A model generated the notes under the pieces. It saw only the letters and a list, made by a program, of their open reading frames with translations, searched no databases and had not been told where the DNA came from. The position numbers were made by a program, and so were the translations under genes. Shown here piece by piece: positions 8,671 to 18,281 of a DNA stretch of 64,000 nucleotides (the first letter of the stretch is position 1; each line of letters starts with the position of its first letter). Source of the DNA: Clostridiales bacterium (lineage in GTDB: Bacteria > Bacillota > Clostridia > Christensenellales > Borkfalkiaceae). The stretch spans positions 203,465 through 267,464 of the forward strand of contig SVHW01000001.1 in NCBI GenBank assembly GCA_015055655.1, read 5' to 3'.

Positions 8671-9663
8671 TCAATTCCCGAAAAACAACCTCGTCGTCAC
8701 CGTTTTCCACGCCGAAGGGAAGGTAATTTTTCCGCATTTTGAATCGGATATCGCCGAATATACCGCGTCGTAAATGGATAACAATTTGTCGCCAAATTTT
8801 GCCGCTTCTTCCCTTTTCTTCTTCGCTGCGTATTCCTTTATCCCAAGCGCCGCCGCAACTTCCTTATCTCCACCTTTGATTAACGACGTTTCGTACAACG
8901 TTCTAAAATACGAAGCAAGCGAGGAGAGCAACGATAACTCGTTATATCCTTTCGTCATCAAATCGTTGGCAATCTTCATATATGCGCCTAGGTTTTTTCG
9001 ATAAATGGTATTTGCCAGCTCGTACATCTTATATTCCGCGTCGGGATATACCAATAAATCAACGGTTTCGTCCGTCAATTTATCCAATCCCTTTGCCTGA
9101 CAATAACAAAGCAATTTTTCTATTTCTCCTGCGATACGCGACATATCTTGTACGCAGTACGCAGAAATTTTTGCGCACGTAACGCCGTCTGCAAACACAC
9201 CCTCTCTCTTGCAAGTGATACGTATCCACTTTTCTATCGTTTCCTCGTCGGCCTTTCCGCAATCCACGTGCGTGACGTTAGGCTTTTTGGCAAGCGCCGC
9301 GCTCCCCGTTTTGGGTTTTGCGCCGTTTACGATAACCAACATACCGCCCTGCGGAGGATTCTCAAACAACGGTTTTAAATACTGTTCGTACTCTTTTTCC
9401 GTAGGGTAGAATTCCGTAACGCGCACCATACGTTTTTCACTGATAAACGGAAAACTGTTCCACGCGTCAACGAGTTCTTTTATCCCGTCCCCTTTCAGCG
9501 CCGTCCCGTCGAAAGCCGCAAAATCCAGCGTAGTTTCTTGAACGTAGCGAGTTTTCAACAATTCCTCGCCTTTTCCACGAAAATAGGCGTCTTCACCCTC
9601 GAACAGGTATATCGTTTGCGCGCCCTGTTCGTCTGTGAATTTTTTGAAATCAATATATTTCAA
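8671..9663 (-). CDS. holA: DNA polymerase III delta subunit
   Basis: Delta opens the beta clamp as part of the clamp loader. The protein is 330 residues from a TTG at 9663 that has GGAGG eight bases upstream; the reading frame extends further upstream but without such a site. The sequence has the delta layout: an N-terminal ATPase-like fold without P-loop (TIYLFEGEDAYFRGKGEELL), VRVTEFYPTEKEYEQYL, and a helical C-terminal collar domain containing ANDLMTKGYNELSLLSSLASYFR. Its position next to comEC matches the order seen in many Bacillota. The downstream gene cdaA has its own likely promoter, so holA is probably the last gene of the helicase-comEC-holA unit. Confidence 0.9.
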   Translation of the reverse strand: MKYIDFKKFTDEQGAQTIYLFEGEDAYFRGKGEELLKTRYVQETTLDFAAFDGTALKGDGIKELVDAWNSFPFISEKRMVRVTEFYPTEKEYEQYLKPLFENPPQGGMLVIVNGAKPKTGSAALAKKPNVTHVDCGKADEETIEKWIRITCKREGVFADGVTCAKISAYCVQDMSRIAGEIEKLLCYCQAKGLDKLTDETVDLLVYPDAEYKMYELANTIYRKNLGAYMKIANDLMTKGYNELSLLSSLASYFRTLYETSLIKGGDKEVAAALGIKEYAAKKKREEAAKFGDKLLSIYDAVYSAISDSKCGKITFPSAWKTVTTRLFFGN

Positions 9664-9748
9664 AATCTTCGCCTCCTTCGTTTTTCTTATCGCTACTATT
9701 ATATCACTTATTTCTATAAAAAGCAAGAACTTGCGCTTTTATTTTCTT

Positions 9749-11410
9749 CTATACGTTTGCCAAAATAAAAATAACTATACCAACCGTTAAAAATAGCGAA
9801 GAAATCGTTGCCATTATCCATTTGGGCAGATTCCACTTTCCGCTGCAAAACGATAAAGAAACGTAATAGGCAACCATCGCCCAAACGGGGAATACGGAAA
9901 TGGAAAAAGCCGCAAACGAATAGGCTTCAAACGGTAAAAATAACGCCGACCATACCACGTTGGGCAAATACAAAACGACACCGCACCAAGCCGTAGGCAA
10001 AATGCACGCTAAAAACACGAAAATCAACAGCGCTGAAAACAACGCGCCGATTAAAGGCACAAACATAACGTTAAGCAGCAAGGACCATACGGAAATCTGC
10101 TTAAAGGCAGCTATTTGTATTGGAAGCGTCGCAAGTTGCGCCGATACGGTAACGGATAAAAAAGAAACGACGGCGCGGACAACGCGTTGACGTACGTTTA
10201 ACGGATGCGTATCCTCTTCTAAAACAAACGCTTTTTTCGGTTTTCTAAATACTTTATGCGTAATGAAATCGCCCGTGAAGTACATCACTTTGGAAATAGG
10301 GCGCGACAATAAAACAATGCCCACACACGCCGCAAAAGACAACTGAAACCCTACGGTAAAAAGTGAAACGGGAGAGAGCAATAACACCACGATTGCCGCC
10401 ACGGAAACCGTTTCCAACGTATCACTTCCCAAGCCTACCAATTTTGCAAAATACAGCAATAGACACATTACCGTAGCCCTGATAACGGAAGCGGAAAATC
10501 CACATATTCCGCCGTAAAACACCAACACGAAAGCCACCAATATAAAACGTACCGTTTTAGGCGTAAGACGCAATTTCGTTTTGCTGATTATCCAAAGACA
10601 AAACGCATATAACGCACCGACGTGTAACCCGGACACAGCAAAAATATGCGCTATTCCGCCACGGCGGATATTACGCAACAGTCCCTCTTCTATAAAAGTA
10701 GTATTTCCCGTTAACGTCGCTATCGTTACGGCGGCAGGCGTTTCGTCCATGCCTTGTACAACTACCTTTTCCAAACGATTACGTATCTCTAAAAAAACGT
10801 TAAAATCGTCGCCAACCACCACGCACTTAGCCGTGTTCATAGTATAACGAACGTCCTCGTCGATAACGTAACCACGAAAGCCATACTCGCCCAGCAAATC
10901 TACGTTCGTCTGCACCGTGCCGAGCATTAGCGTTTCCTTGGACAATGATAACCCCTCATAAGCAGCGTCCGGCACGTACACGATAATTTTCCCTTCTACC
11001 TCGTCGCCGTCGACAGACAAATTATCCAAAACGACAGCGTGGCTTTTCCCGTCCGTTTTCTTCTCTATTACTCTGCCAACAACAACGCGTTCACCGTAAT
11101 AAACGTTTGTCGATTGAAAATCTTTTACTTGCAAAGAAAAACTAACCGCGCCCAAAGTAAAACTTATCAAAAGCAACGCCGCCGACACGCATATTCTTTT
11201 CCATTGCTTGCGTGTAAAGGAAAGAAAACAAAGCAATCCAATCAGCGGAAGAATACAAACCGCCAACCAAAACGGCGCTTCGTAAACAACGTGCGCATAT
11301 GCGCATACAATTCCTAAACATAAAAAGAGAGCGCAAAACAAAAGGGTACGGAAATTGATAACTCTCTTTCCCCTATTTTCCCTTTTGTTTTGCGCTGAAT
11401 TCTCTTGCAT
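9749..11410 (-). CDS. comEC: ComEC/Rec2-family membrane channel protein lacking the metallo-beta-lactamase domain
   Basis: ComEC forms the inner-membrane channel for single-stranded DNA uptake in natural competence. The 553-residue protein has the N-terminal DUF4131-like region (OB-fold part near residues 80-200) and the competence domain with the signature IAHIFAVSGLHVGALYAF near residue 240, followed by at least seven hydrophobic segments. The extracellular C-terminal metallo-beta-lactamase domain of full ComEC proteins (about 750-800 residues) is absent; the frame stops after the last membrane helix and the next gene is holA. It may be a channel-only variant that relies on a separate nuclease, or a non-functional relic. 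No other competence gene is in the window. Confidence 0.85.
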   Translation of the reverse strand: MQENSAQNKRENRGKRVINFRTLLFCALFLCLGIVCAYAHVVYEAPFWLAVCILPLIGLLCFLSFTRKQWKRICVSAALLLISFTLGAVSFSLQVKDFQSTNVYYGERVVVGRVIEKKTDGKSHAVVLDNLSVDGDEVEGKIIVYVPDAAYEGLSLSKETLMLGTVQTNVDLLGEYGFRGYVIDEDVRYTMNTAKCVVVGDDFNVFLEIRNRLEKVVVQGMDETPAAVTIATLTGNTTFIEEGLLRNIRRGGIAHIFAVSGLHVGALYAFCLWIISKTKLRLTPKTVRFILVAFVLVFYGGICGFSASVIRATVMCLLLYFAKLVGLGSDTLETVSVAAIVVLLLSPVSLFTVGFQLSFAACVGIVLLSRPISKVMYFTGDFITHKVFRKPKKAFVLEEDTHPLNVRQRVVRAVVSFLSVTVSAQLATLPIQIAAFKQISVWSLLLNVMFVPLIGALFSALLIFVFLACILPTAWCGVVLYLPNVVWSALFLPFEAYSFAAFSISVFPVWAMVAYYVSLSFCSGKWNLPKWIMATISSLFLTVGIVIFILANV

Positions 11411-11431
11411 TTCTTCTTTTGTTTATAGGCG

Positions 11432-14400
11432 TTACGCCAAGGATATCCTATCGGAAACGGAACGCACAAAAACGCCCTTCTCTTCCCCTAAACTTACGCA
11501 GTCGTTAATATACGCAGCCAACTTATCGTTTGCCTTCGCAATACGCAAAACGCTGGCGACTATCACCACGATTTCGTCCATATATAACGCCACTTTATCT
11601 TCTAACGCGCTGCGCACTATCGCCACGATTTCATACGGCGTATAATCGTACTCGTATTTTCGAAGCGGCTCGCCCGATTCCACGCGATAACGGTCAAAGC
11701 CCACGCACTTGTCTGTTTTACGATAGAAATCTGCACCCAAGATACGCTCGTACTTAAATCCGCAAAGCGCAATAAGCGCTTGCATACGTGCCTCAACTTT
11801 TACACCGTATTTTATAATCCCCAAACTGGTTAAACAGCGTCTTATCAAAAACTCGTAAGAAATCGGTTCTTCCGCGGTAACAATCGCCTTCAAACGCGCA
11901 ATAATTTCCTTATCGTTTTCTCCAGACGTAACGTAATTGGCGTTTTCCGTAAGCGGTTCTAACACCGCCGCTTTATACGCTTTTTTTGCGCGGTTGAGTT
12001 CTGTTCCACCCTTTTTATCCGCACCCGTCAATTTATCCAAAACGTCCTTGATTTTTTTGATTTCACGCTTGGGATTATTATAATAATTTACCGCATAAAC
12101 GCGCATCACGTTCCAATTGTTCCGTTTCAACGTTTGCAATTGCAATACGTTTCTATCCTTGATAGAGAAACGGTTTGGCGTATCGCACATAATCGCCAAG
12201 ATAAATCTCTGCCTATTCTTCGGGTCGACCACCGCCACGTCAATCTTAAACCCGGACGCCCCGACGTCATAACGGCACTCGTACCCGTAAGCAGAAAGTT
12301 CCTTAGCGATATACTTGCCGATACCCGTTTTTTGACGCGTAAGGTCGGTGGAAGAAATAGCCAAATTCGTCCTGCCCTTTTCCGCAAAATCGAGGAAGGC
12401 TTTTAGACCGGCAACCCCCTTAGAATTCGTTTTTGATAAATCAATCATCGCCCCCGTCATCGAAGAGAATATCACCATTTCTTCCCTGGCACGGGATACA
12501 GCAACGTTCAATCTGCGCCAACCGCCTGCCTGATTTAACGGCCCGAAGTTAAGGGAAATTCTACCCAGCTTATCCGGCCCATAGCATACGGAGAATAAAA
12601 TCACGTCGCGTTCGTCGCCCTGCACGTTTTCCAAATTCTTAACGAACAGCGGCTCTTCCCTATCGTACGCCTCTCTCTCCAACCGTTTTTCAGCAATTTC
12701 TGCCGCAAGTTTTCTCTCAATATAATCCTTTTGCACGTTACTGAACGTAACGATACCGATACTGGATTTTTGTAATTTCGGGTCTGTCAAACGACGGAGT
12801 ACTTCTTTAACGAGCGCGTCGCCTTCCGCTTTGTTTTTCTTGGAAAAGCCTCTATCGTATATACCTTCTTCCACGAATTCGAAGCGTACTTTACTGTTAA
12901 GCGAATCGGGCGAAGGGAAGGTACACAACCTATTTTCGTAATACATAACGTTGGAAAACGCAATCAAGCTTTCGTGTTTGCTACGATAATGCCACGTCAA
13001 GTGCCGTTGCGGCATATTGACGGCAAGGCAATCGTCAAGGACGCTTTCCATATCCTCGCTTTCCAAATTCTCTTCGTCTACGTAATTCGTTTGGAAGAAC
13101 GTCGTCGGGGGAAGCTGGCGAGGGTCACCTACGACGATAGCCGCTTTGCCGCGCGCAAGCGACGAAATTGCTTCCGCCGTCGGGATTTGCGACGCTTCGT
13201 CGAAAATAACCAAATCAAACAAGCCGTTTTGCGGTTGTAAATACTGCGAAACGGTGATAGGGCTCATTAACATACAAGGCGCTATCGTGCCCAATAATTC
13301 GGGAATTTCCTCAAAAAGTTTACGCAACCCCATACCGCGCAAATTCGACTTAGCCAAGCGATTAAAATTCGCCACTTCGATGCTCAAACTCCCTTCCGTC
13401 GATTGCGTAGGCAAACGGGAAATCAGCTTTGCACGAATCGCTTCTTTGGTGAGGCGAGAAAATTCTTCCATCGTAAGCCGCAAACTTTCCGTTTTCTCTT
13501 CACAAACGGCGGCGGAGAACTGCGCCAAAACAGGGTCAAGCGGGATATTCGTTTGTAAGAAATTTTTATAGATATTTTTCTCAAAGCTATTGACGATATT
13601 TTCGCCCGTTACGTTGCCGCTTTCCAACGCCGCGGTGATAAAGGTAAGCCCTGCTTCGTCCAACGCCTGCGTCGTCTTTTTATACATACACCAAGGCGCT
13701 AACATATCGATATTTTCAATCAGCGCGCCTGCTTTGGAGGTGTAATATTCCAATACGTCCTCTTCGGGAATTTTGGACTGTTCCCCCATTGTCGCCACGT
13801 GAAAACTTTCTTCCGCGCGACGGAAGCTTTCTATCGAATAAATCAACCCGTCCAATACCGGCGCAGAATAACCGCTGGCCGCGCGAATACACATACTGTT
13901 AAAGCTGTCCGGATTGTAATCCATAAACACGGACGAGCACGCCTCGTGCAAAGCGTATAATTCTTTTAAGAAATTTTTACGCGCGTCGAAGAAATCCACT
14001 CTGCCAAAGGCATAGGTGAAATACTGCGACAAGTTGGTGGACGTGCGAATACAATGCATCGCCTCGTGAATTGTGTATAACGTTTCTAAATCCTGTAAGA
14101 TATCCTCTTTTGATACGGTTTGTAAAGAAAATTTCAACAGCTTTTTAACGATATTACGGATTGTTTTATCCGTTTCAAAATCTTTATCGCCCGCATCTAA
14201 CCATTTGCCAAGCGTCACGTATTCGTCCTCAACGTCAACCAGCTTTTTATATCGTTTAAAATATTTCTCCAACGCCGTATCCAAACGCCTATTTGCATTA
14301 AAAAAAGCAAAAAACTGTTCGTCGTCCGTCTTAAAATATTTATTCAACGCGCCGCTTTGTAAACGATTGGCAATATCGTACAGCGTGTCTAATTTCTTTC

Positions 14401-17086
14401 TCGTCATCGTGCTGACGTTTTGGCGGTATAATTCCAAGAAGAGCGCAAGATAGTTCTTTAAATGCTTAATTTCAGCAATCACTACTTCGCTGGCGCAATA
14501 TACGTGGTCGCGTACCACGGGCGAATATTCCGCAAGATTTACGTTTGCAAAAGGAGAATTATGCACGCCGCCACACTCCTTAGCGGCAGCAGCAGCTTCC
14601 AACATCATCCTCTCGTACGTGTCGATTTTTTCCTTCGTTAAACCGTCGTAAAAACTACTCTCGATATTCATAATATCGGGCGCAGATTTGTTTTTTAAGC
14701 ATACGAGCAAGGCTTCGTACACGGATAATCCCAAACGACGCTTTTTATGCAACGCTATCATCGGTTGCGATAAGTCCTCTTTCAACTGCGAAATTGCACG
14801 GGATTTTTCCGTAAGGCGCACCTTTTCCGTTTCCCCTGCCATGGAAAGCGTCGTCGTTAATTTTTGCAATACTTCCGTTTTATTCGTCTTATTGGAGTGC
14901 AATTCTAAACAAAAATCACCTAACCCCAAACTGTCCAAACGTTTTTTAACCACAGAAAGCGCCGCTTGTTTTTCTGCAACGAAAAGCACGCGTTTTCCGT
15001 CGTTGAGCGCGTTGGCAATAATATTGGTAATCGTCTGGGATTTGCCCGTCCCTGGAGGGCCGTGTAAAACGAAGCTTTTGCCCGTTTGTGACAGCGCAAT
15101 AGCCTCCCATTGAGAAGCGTCTGCAGGCAACGGCGTAAGCGTTGTTTCCGGTTTTGCGTCGTCTTCTTTTAACCTCTTATCATCGCTGCCGAATACCACC
15201 GCGTTTTGTAAAAAAGCGGATACCAGTTCGTTTTTCGAGAATTCGCCCATGTTTTGGCGAAGGTCGTACCACATTTGGTAGCGCGCAAACGAGAAAGCGG
15301 CAAGATAGGCGTCGTCGTATACCTCCCATTTTCGCATATTCATCGTTTCCATACGAACCATTGCGAGAATTTCGGATATCTTCAACCCGTGCGTAGCGCC
15401 TTCCAAACCGCGCAAATCTATGTTGTATTCTTGCTTTAAATATTCAAGCAACGTCGAGTTGACGGAAACGTCTTCTCCATCAAGGGAAATTGAATATCCC
15501 ACCCCACCTTTGCTCTTTTTTATCGTAACGGGCTGTAAAACGAGTGGCGCGTAATGTTCTGCGCCGTCCTCGCGCGTATACCAACGCAAAAAACCAAGCG
15601 CGATATATAAAATTTTCGTGCCGGATTCTTCATACGCCTCTTTATTTTTCCGTACCAGCCTACTTACGTTTTCCGTCAAAGTAGCCTCGTCCGAATAACT
15701 GCGTATAATCCCAGAGCGAGCCTCTATCGCAATCAATTCTTTTAATTTCCCTGCGTGTTTAGAAATGCCGTATTTAGGCCCTTTTTTCGCGATTTCCGCG
15801 CCGTCAAACGTTGCAGGCGCAATCGACGTATCCCCATTTTGGGAAAGCGCGTCTAAAAACTCGTCCAAATCCCCCACGCAAAGGTGTTCTACGCTCTTTG
15901 TCGGGGAAAAATTCAAAAGCGTATTTTTCATAGACAAATCCAGCAATCGGCGTTCCCATTGCTTATCTTTTGTCTGTTCCTTATCCAATTTTAATTTTTG
16001 TGTGTTCGTTAAATCGGTTGGCAAAGCGTCGGGCGACGCAGCTTTTTCCGAAAGAACTTCATAGCCCTTCAAACTCCTTGCGCGCATAGGCAAAGGCAAC
16101 ACGTTAGAAATGCGACAACGGAGAATATCGATATATCTATCGTAATAACGCCCGTCTAAAAGCTTTTGTCTAAAATGCGATTCCGACGTCGTATACGCCG
16201 CGTTTTTATCCGCGAACAAGTCTTCTACGTCGAAACAGCTGAGATTGTTAATGCCGTCCGATACGTACGCTTCCAGACGCATCGTATCGTCGGAAACGGT
16301 ATCCATAAAACAGCTATCATATAACCATACGCCGCAAGTGATTTCTTTTTCCCCAAGCACAAGCAACGGATGCAAACCCAAATGTTCGAAACACGAGCAG
16401 GCAAACAGCGCCATTTCCAAAGAGCTCGCTTTTTTCTCCGACAAAATCTTTACGCCGGCACCTGCCTCGACAGGATAAGCAATATCCGCCGATTTTTTTT
16501 CAATCGATACACGGCGGATAGAAGCATACACCGCTGCCACCATACGGCGCACCGCGTTTTTATCGTTTCCAACGTAACCGCCCACCTCAAAGTCAACGTT
16601 CCACTTACGCATTTGCTCTAAAGCGTCCATACGTATTTTCGCGCAATCGCCAAGACGGGGACGCACAAACGCAGCAAGCTGTTCCGTATCCCCCTCCGTG
16701 CCTTGCCAATAATCAAACGGAAGCGCCGTCAACGTCCACTCTGCCGAGCAAAGCACTTTTTTATCCTTTCGCAACGTTGCCGTTATCTTTTCTTGCTTAA
16801 TTTCCTCGATGCTTGCAAAGTACAGCGGTGAAAGCAAACCTTCCGTTTCCACGTTAATAACGCTCTCAAACGGAATCTCTGCAAAAGTCTTTTCGTAAGG
16901 AATCAACATCCCGTTTTCGTTTTCCAACGTCAACGTAAGATTTTGAACAGCCTCGTCCGCGCCGTTGCGTATTTGTAACGACGGAAATAATCTTCTTTGC
17001 ATAAAATAATCCGCATACGAAACGTACTTCGCTATATCCCCGCGAAGTTGCAACCACTCTTCCCATTTTTTTGCTTTTTGCGCCAT
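11432..17086 (-). CDS. Giant DUF4011 / superfamily 1 helicase / Vsr-like nuclease protein
   Basis: An 1884-residue multidomain protein. A DUF4011 segment (WERRLLDLSMKNTLLNF) starts near residue 377. An SF1 helicase follows with Walker A HGPPGTGKSQTITNII near 677, Walker B VIFDEASQIP near 1297, VGDPRQLPPTTF, WHYRSKHESLIAF, VQGDERDVILFSV and NVAVSRAREEM, all intact. From about 1600 a Vsr/MTES_1575-like PD-(D/E)xK fold is recognisable (GFKIDVAVVD), and a DUF3320-like domain ends the protein. In the nuclease the segment expected as LxIECD reads LAIMCD, so the catalytic Glu seems replaced by Met. Proteins with this architecture have been reported as stand-alone anti-phage genes, which I recall but cannot check here. 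It has its own promoter and no recognisable defence neighbours. Confidence 0.85.
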   Translation of the reverse strand: MAQKAKKWEEWLQLRGDIAKYVSYADYFMQRRLFPSLQIRNGADEAVQNLTLTLENENGMLIPYEKTFAEIPFESVINVETEGLLSPLYFASIEEIKQEKITATLRKDKKVLCSAEWTLTALPFDYWQGTEGDTEQLAAFVRPRLGDCAKIRMDALEQMRKWNVDFEVGGYVGNDKNAVRRMVAAVYASIRRVSIEKKSADIAYPVEAGAGVKILSEKKASSLEMALFACSCFEHLGLHPLLVLGEKEITCGVWLYDSCFMDTVSDDTMRLEAYVSDGINNLSCFDVEDLFADKNAAYTTSESHFRQKLLDGRYYDRYIDILRCRISNVLPLPMRARSLKGYEVLSEKAASPDALPTDLTNTQKLKLDKEQTKDKQWERRLLDLSMKNTLLNFSPTKSVEHLCVGDLDEFLDALSQNGDTSIAPATFDGAEIAKKGPKYGISKHAGKLKELIAIEARSGIIRSYSDEATLTENVSRLVRKNKEAYEESGTKILYIALGFLRWYTREDGAEHYAPLVLQPVTIKKSKGGVGYSISLDGEDVSVNSTLLEYLKQEYNIDLRGLEGATHGLKISEILAMVRMETMNMRKWEVYDDAYLAAFSFARYQMWYDLRQNMGEFSKNELVSAFLQNAVVFGSDDKRLKEDDAKPETTLTPLPADASQWEAIALSQTGKSFVLHGPPGTGKSQTITNIIANALNDGKRVLFVAEKQAALSVVKKRLDSLGLGDFCLELHSNKTNKTEVLQKLTTTLSMAGETEKVRLTEKSRAISQLKEDLSQPMIALHKKRRLGLSVYEALLVCLKNKSAPDIMNIESSFYDGLTKEKIDTYERMMLEAAAAAKECGGVHNSPFANVNLAEYSPVVRDHVYCASEVVIAEIKHLKNYLALFLELYRQNVSTMTRKKLDTLYDIANRLQSGALNKYFKTDDEQFFAFFNANRRLDTALEKYFKRYKKLVDVEDEYVTLGKWLDAGDKDFETDKTIRNIVKKLLKFSLQTVSKEDILQDLETLYTIHEAMHCIRTSTNLSQYFTYAFGRVDFFDARKNFLKELYALHEACSSVFMDYNPDSFNSMCIRAASGYSAPVLDGLIYSIESFRRAEESFHVATMGEQSKIPEEDVLEYYTSKAGALIENIDMLAPWCMYKKTTQALDEAGLTFITAALESGNVTGENIVNSFEKNIYKNFLQTNIPLDPVLAQFSAAVCEEKTESLRLTMEEFSRLTKEAIRAKLISRLPTQSTEGSLSIEVANFNRLAKSNLRGMGLRKLFEEIPELLGTIAPCMLMSPITVSQYLQPQNGLFDLVIFDEASQIPTAEAISSLARGKAAIVVGDPRQLPPTTFFQTNYVDEENLESEDMESVLDDCLAVNMPQRHLTWHYRSKHESLIAFSNVMYYENRLCTFPSPDSLNSKVRFEFVEEGIYDRGFSKKNKAEGDALVKEVLRRLTDPKLQKSSIGIVTFSNVQKDYIERKLAAEIAEKRLEREAYDREEPLFVKNLENVQGDERDVILFSVCYGPDKLGRISLNFGPLNQAGGWRRLNVAVSRAREEMVIFSSMTGAMIDLSKTNSKGVAGLKAFLDFAEKGRTNLAISSTDLTRQKTGIGKYIAKELSAYGYECRYDVGASGFKIDVAVVDPKNRQRFILAIMCDTPNRFSIKDRNVLQLQTLKRNNWNVMRVYAVNYYNNPKREIKKIKDVLDKLTGADKKGGTELNRAKKAYKAAVLEPLTENANYVTSGENDKEIIARLKAIVTAEEPISYEFLIRRCLTSLGIIKYGVKVEARMQALIALCGFKYERILGADFYRKTDKCVGFDRYRVESGEPLRKYEYDYTPYEIVAIVRSALEDKVALYMDEIVVIVASVLRIAKANDKLAAYINDCVSLGEEKGVFVRSVSDRISLA

Positions 17087-17102
17087 ATTTACACCCTACA
17101 CG

Positions 17103-17133
17103 TATTATGCTTTTTATCCAAAACCGCATAATA
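17103..17133 (-). promoter_or_regulatory. Hairpin in the helicase leader
   Basis: TATTATGC (17103-17110) and GCATAATA (17126-17133) form an 8-bp stem with a 15-base loop, between the predicted transcription start and the start codon of the DUF4011 helicase. The ribosome binding site of that gene (TAGGGTG) is weak and lies just beyond the stem, so the hairpin may affect translation. Confidence 0.4.
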
Positions 17134-17150
17134 ACTCATTATTCCCTTTA

Positions 17151-17179
17151 ATTATACACCTTAACCCTTTAAAATGCAA
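17151..17179 (-). promoter_or_regulatory. Sigma-A promoter of the DUF4011 helicase gene
   Basis: On the minus strand TTGCAT (17174-17179) and TATAAT (17151-17156) are separated by exactly 17 bases. The predicted leader is about 58 bases. The same two hexamers with the same spacing precede rimP, so this gene appears to be expressed at housekeeping strength rather than silently. Confidence 0.85.
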
Positions 17180-17212
17180 GTGCAAAAACGATTTTTTCAC
17201 ATTTTTTTTACA

Positions 17213-17250
17213 AAGTAAAAAAGGGTTTCGATGCAAACACCGAAACCCTT
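17213..17250 (-). terminator. Rho-independent terminator of the rimP-nrnA operon
   Basis: A perfect 10-bp inverted repeat, AAGGGTTTCG (17221-17230) with CGAAACCCTT (17241-17250), is followed on the minus strand by a run of T (17216-17220 and the end of the stem). It lies 5 bases after the nrnA stop and separates the operon from the helicase gene. Confidence 0.92.
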
Positions 17251-17254
17251 AATT

Positions 17255-18220
17255 TTAATCCTCTAAATATTGCGACACGGCATAGGATAATCTATCGATA
17301 ACGTCCTCCAAATCCCCAAACAACATACAGCCTGCCGCCCGAATATGTCCTCCACCGCCGAACGTACCTGCTATTTTATTGGCGTCCGCGTACGTTTTCG
17401 TACGCAAGGAAATTTTATACTGCCGATAATTTACTTCCATAATCGACGCAGCCACTTCTACGCTATCCACGTTCAACGGAAAATCAACGAAACCCTCCGT
17501 CATCCCGTTATCCGCCTCGCATTGTTTCATCGCCTCGCGCGTAATCGTAATCAACGCAAATCTATCGTCGAAGAAAAACCGCATACCACTCATCGTTTTT
17601 GCGTGTAACTTTGCGCGCGCTTTCGTTTGCTTTTTAAACAAGTTGTAATTGTAATAGTGGATATCCGCGCCTGCCGCCACAAGCCTTGCCGCAAGAGAAA
17701 GCGTTTCTTCCGTCACGTCGTCGTGCGCAAAATTCCCAGAATCGGTCAATAACCCCAACAGCAAATATTCCGCCGTTTTTTTATCAATTGATACACCCAG
17801 GTATTCGATGAGTTTTGCTACGTTCATACAATTTGCCGCGCACTCTCTAACGAAATTATACTTCGCGTATTTTGTATTCGAAATATGGTGGTCTACGTTA
17901 ATCGTGTCTTTTTGTCTGTTCGCTTTAACAAACTCGTCCGCAAGCGCGCCTAAGCGTTGTTCGTCGCTGCAATCGAGCGTAATCAACAAATCGTATTCCT
18001 TTGTTGGCGCTTTTTTTACCGTTTGCAATCCGTCGACGAAAAGCAAATTGGACGGCAATTCCGTTTCCGTACACACCTCGTTTTCAATACCCAAAGCCTC
18101 TAAAGCACGCGACAATGCCAACGCGCTGCCAAGCGCGTCCCCATCGGGACGCATATGCGTCAATATTGCCACCTTTTTGGCTTTTTTTAATCGATTTGCT
18201 ATCTGTTGTAAGGTTTCCAT
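17255..18220 (-). CDS. nrnA: DHH-family oligoribonuclease / pAp phosphatase NrnA
   Basis: Degrades short RNA oligonucleotides and 3'-phosphoadenosine 5'-phosphate. The 321-residue protein has the DHH motifs in order: THMRPDGDALGS near residue 22, LITLDCSD near 78, VDHHISNTKYA near 107, and the C-terminal DHHA1 substrate loop GTFGGGGHIRAAGC. The ATG at 18220 is preferred since AAAGGAT is upstream. It is the last gene of the rimP operon, 61 bases after rbfA, and is followed directly by the terminator. In many Bacillota truB and ribF come next; here those two lie in the pheST operon instead. Confidence 0.93.
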   Translation of the reverse strand: METLQQIANRLKKAKKVAILTHMRPDGDALGSALALSRALEALGIENEVCTETELPSNLLFVDGLQTVKKAPTKEYDLLITLDCSDEQRLGALADEFVKANRQKDTINVDHHISNTKYAKYNFVRECAANCMNVAKLIEYLGVSIDKKTAEYLLLGLLTDSGNFAHDDVTEETLSLAARLVAAGADIHYYNYNLFKKQTKARAKLHAKTMSGMRFFFDDRFALITITREAMKQCEADNGMTEGFVDFPLNVDSVEVAASIMEVNYRQYKISLRTKTYADANKIAGTFGGGGHIRAAGCMLFGDLEDVIDRLSYAVSQYLED

Positions 18221-18281
18221 AATCTTATCCTTTTGACAACGAAAAACGCAACGTGACAATCGCACGGTGCGTATTTTCGCT

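Noticed and set aside
9663-9749. Frameshifted ComEC metallo-beta-lactamase domain after the comEC stop
   Set aside because: Only 85 bases lie between comEC and holA and none encode HxHxDH-like sequence in any frame.
11432-17086. Giant helicase as part of a restriction-modification or defence island
   Set aside because: No methylase, restriction subunit, integrase or other defence gene lies within the window; neighbours are comEC, holA and the rimP operon.
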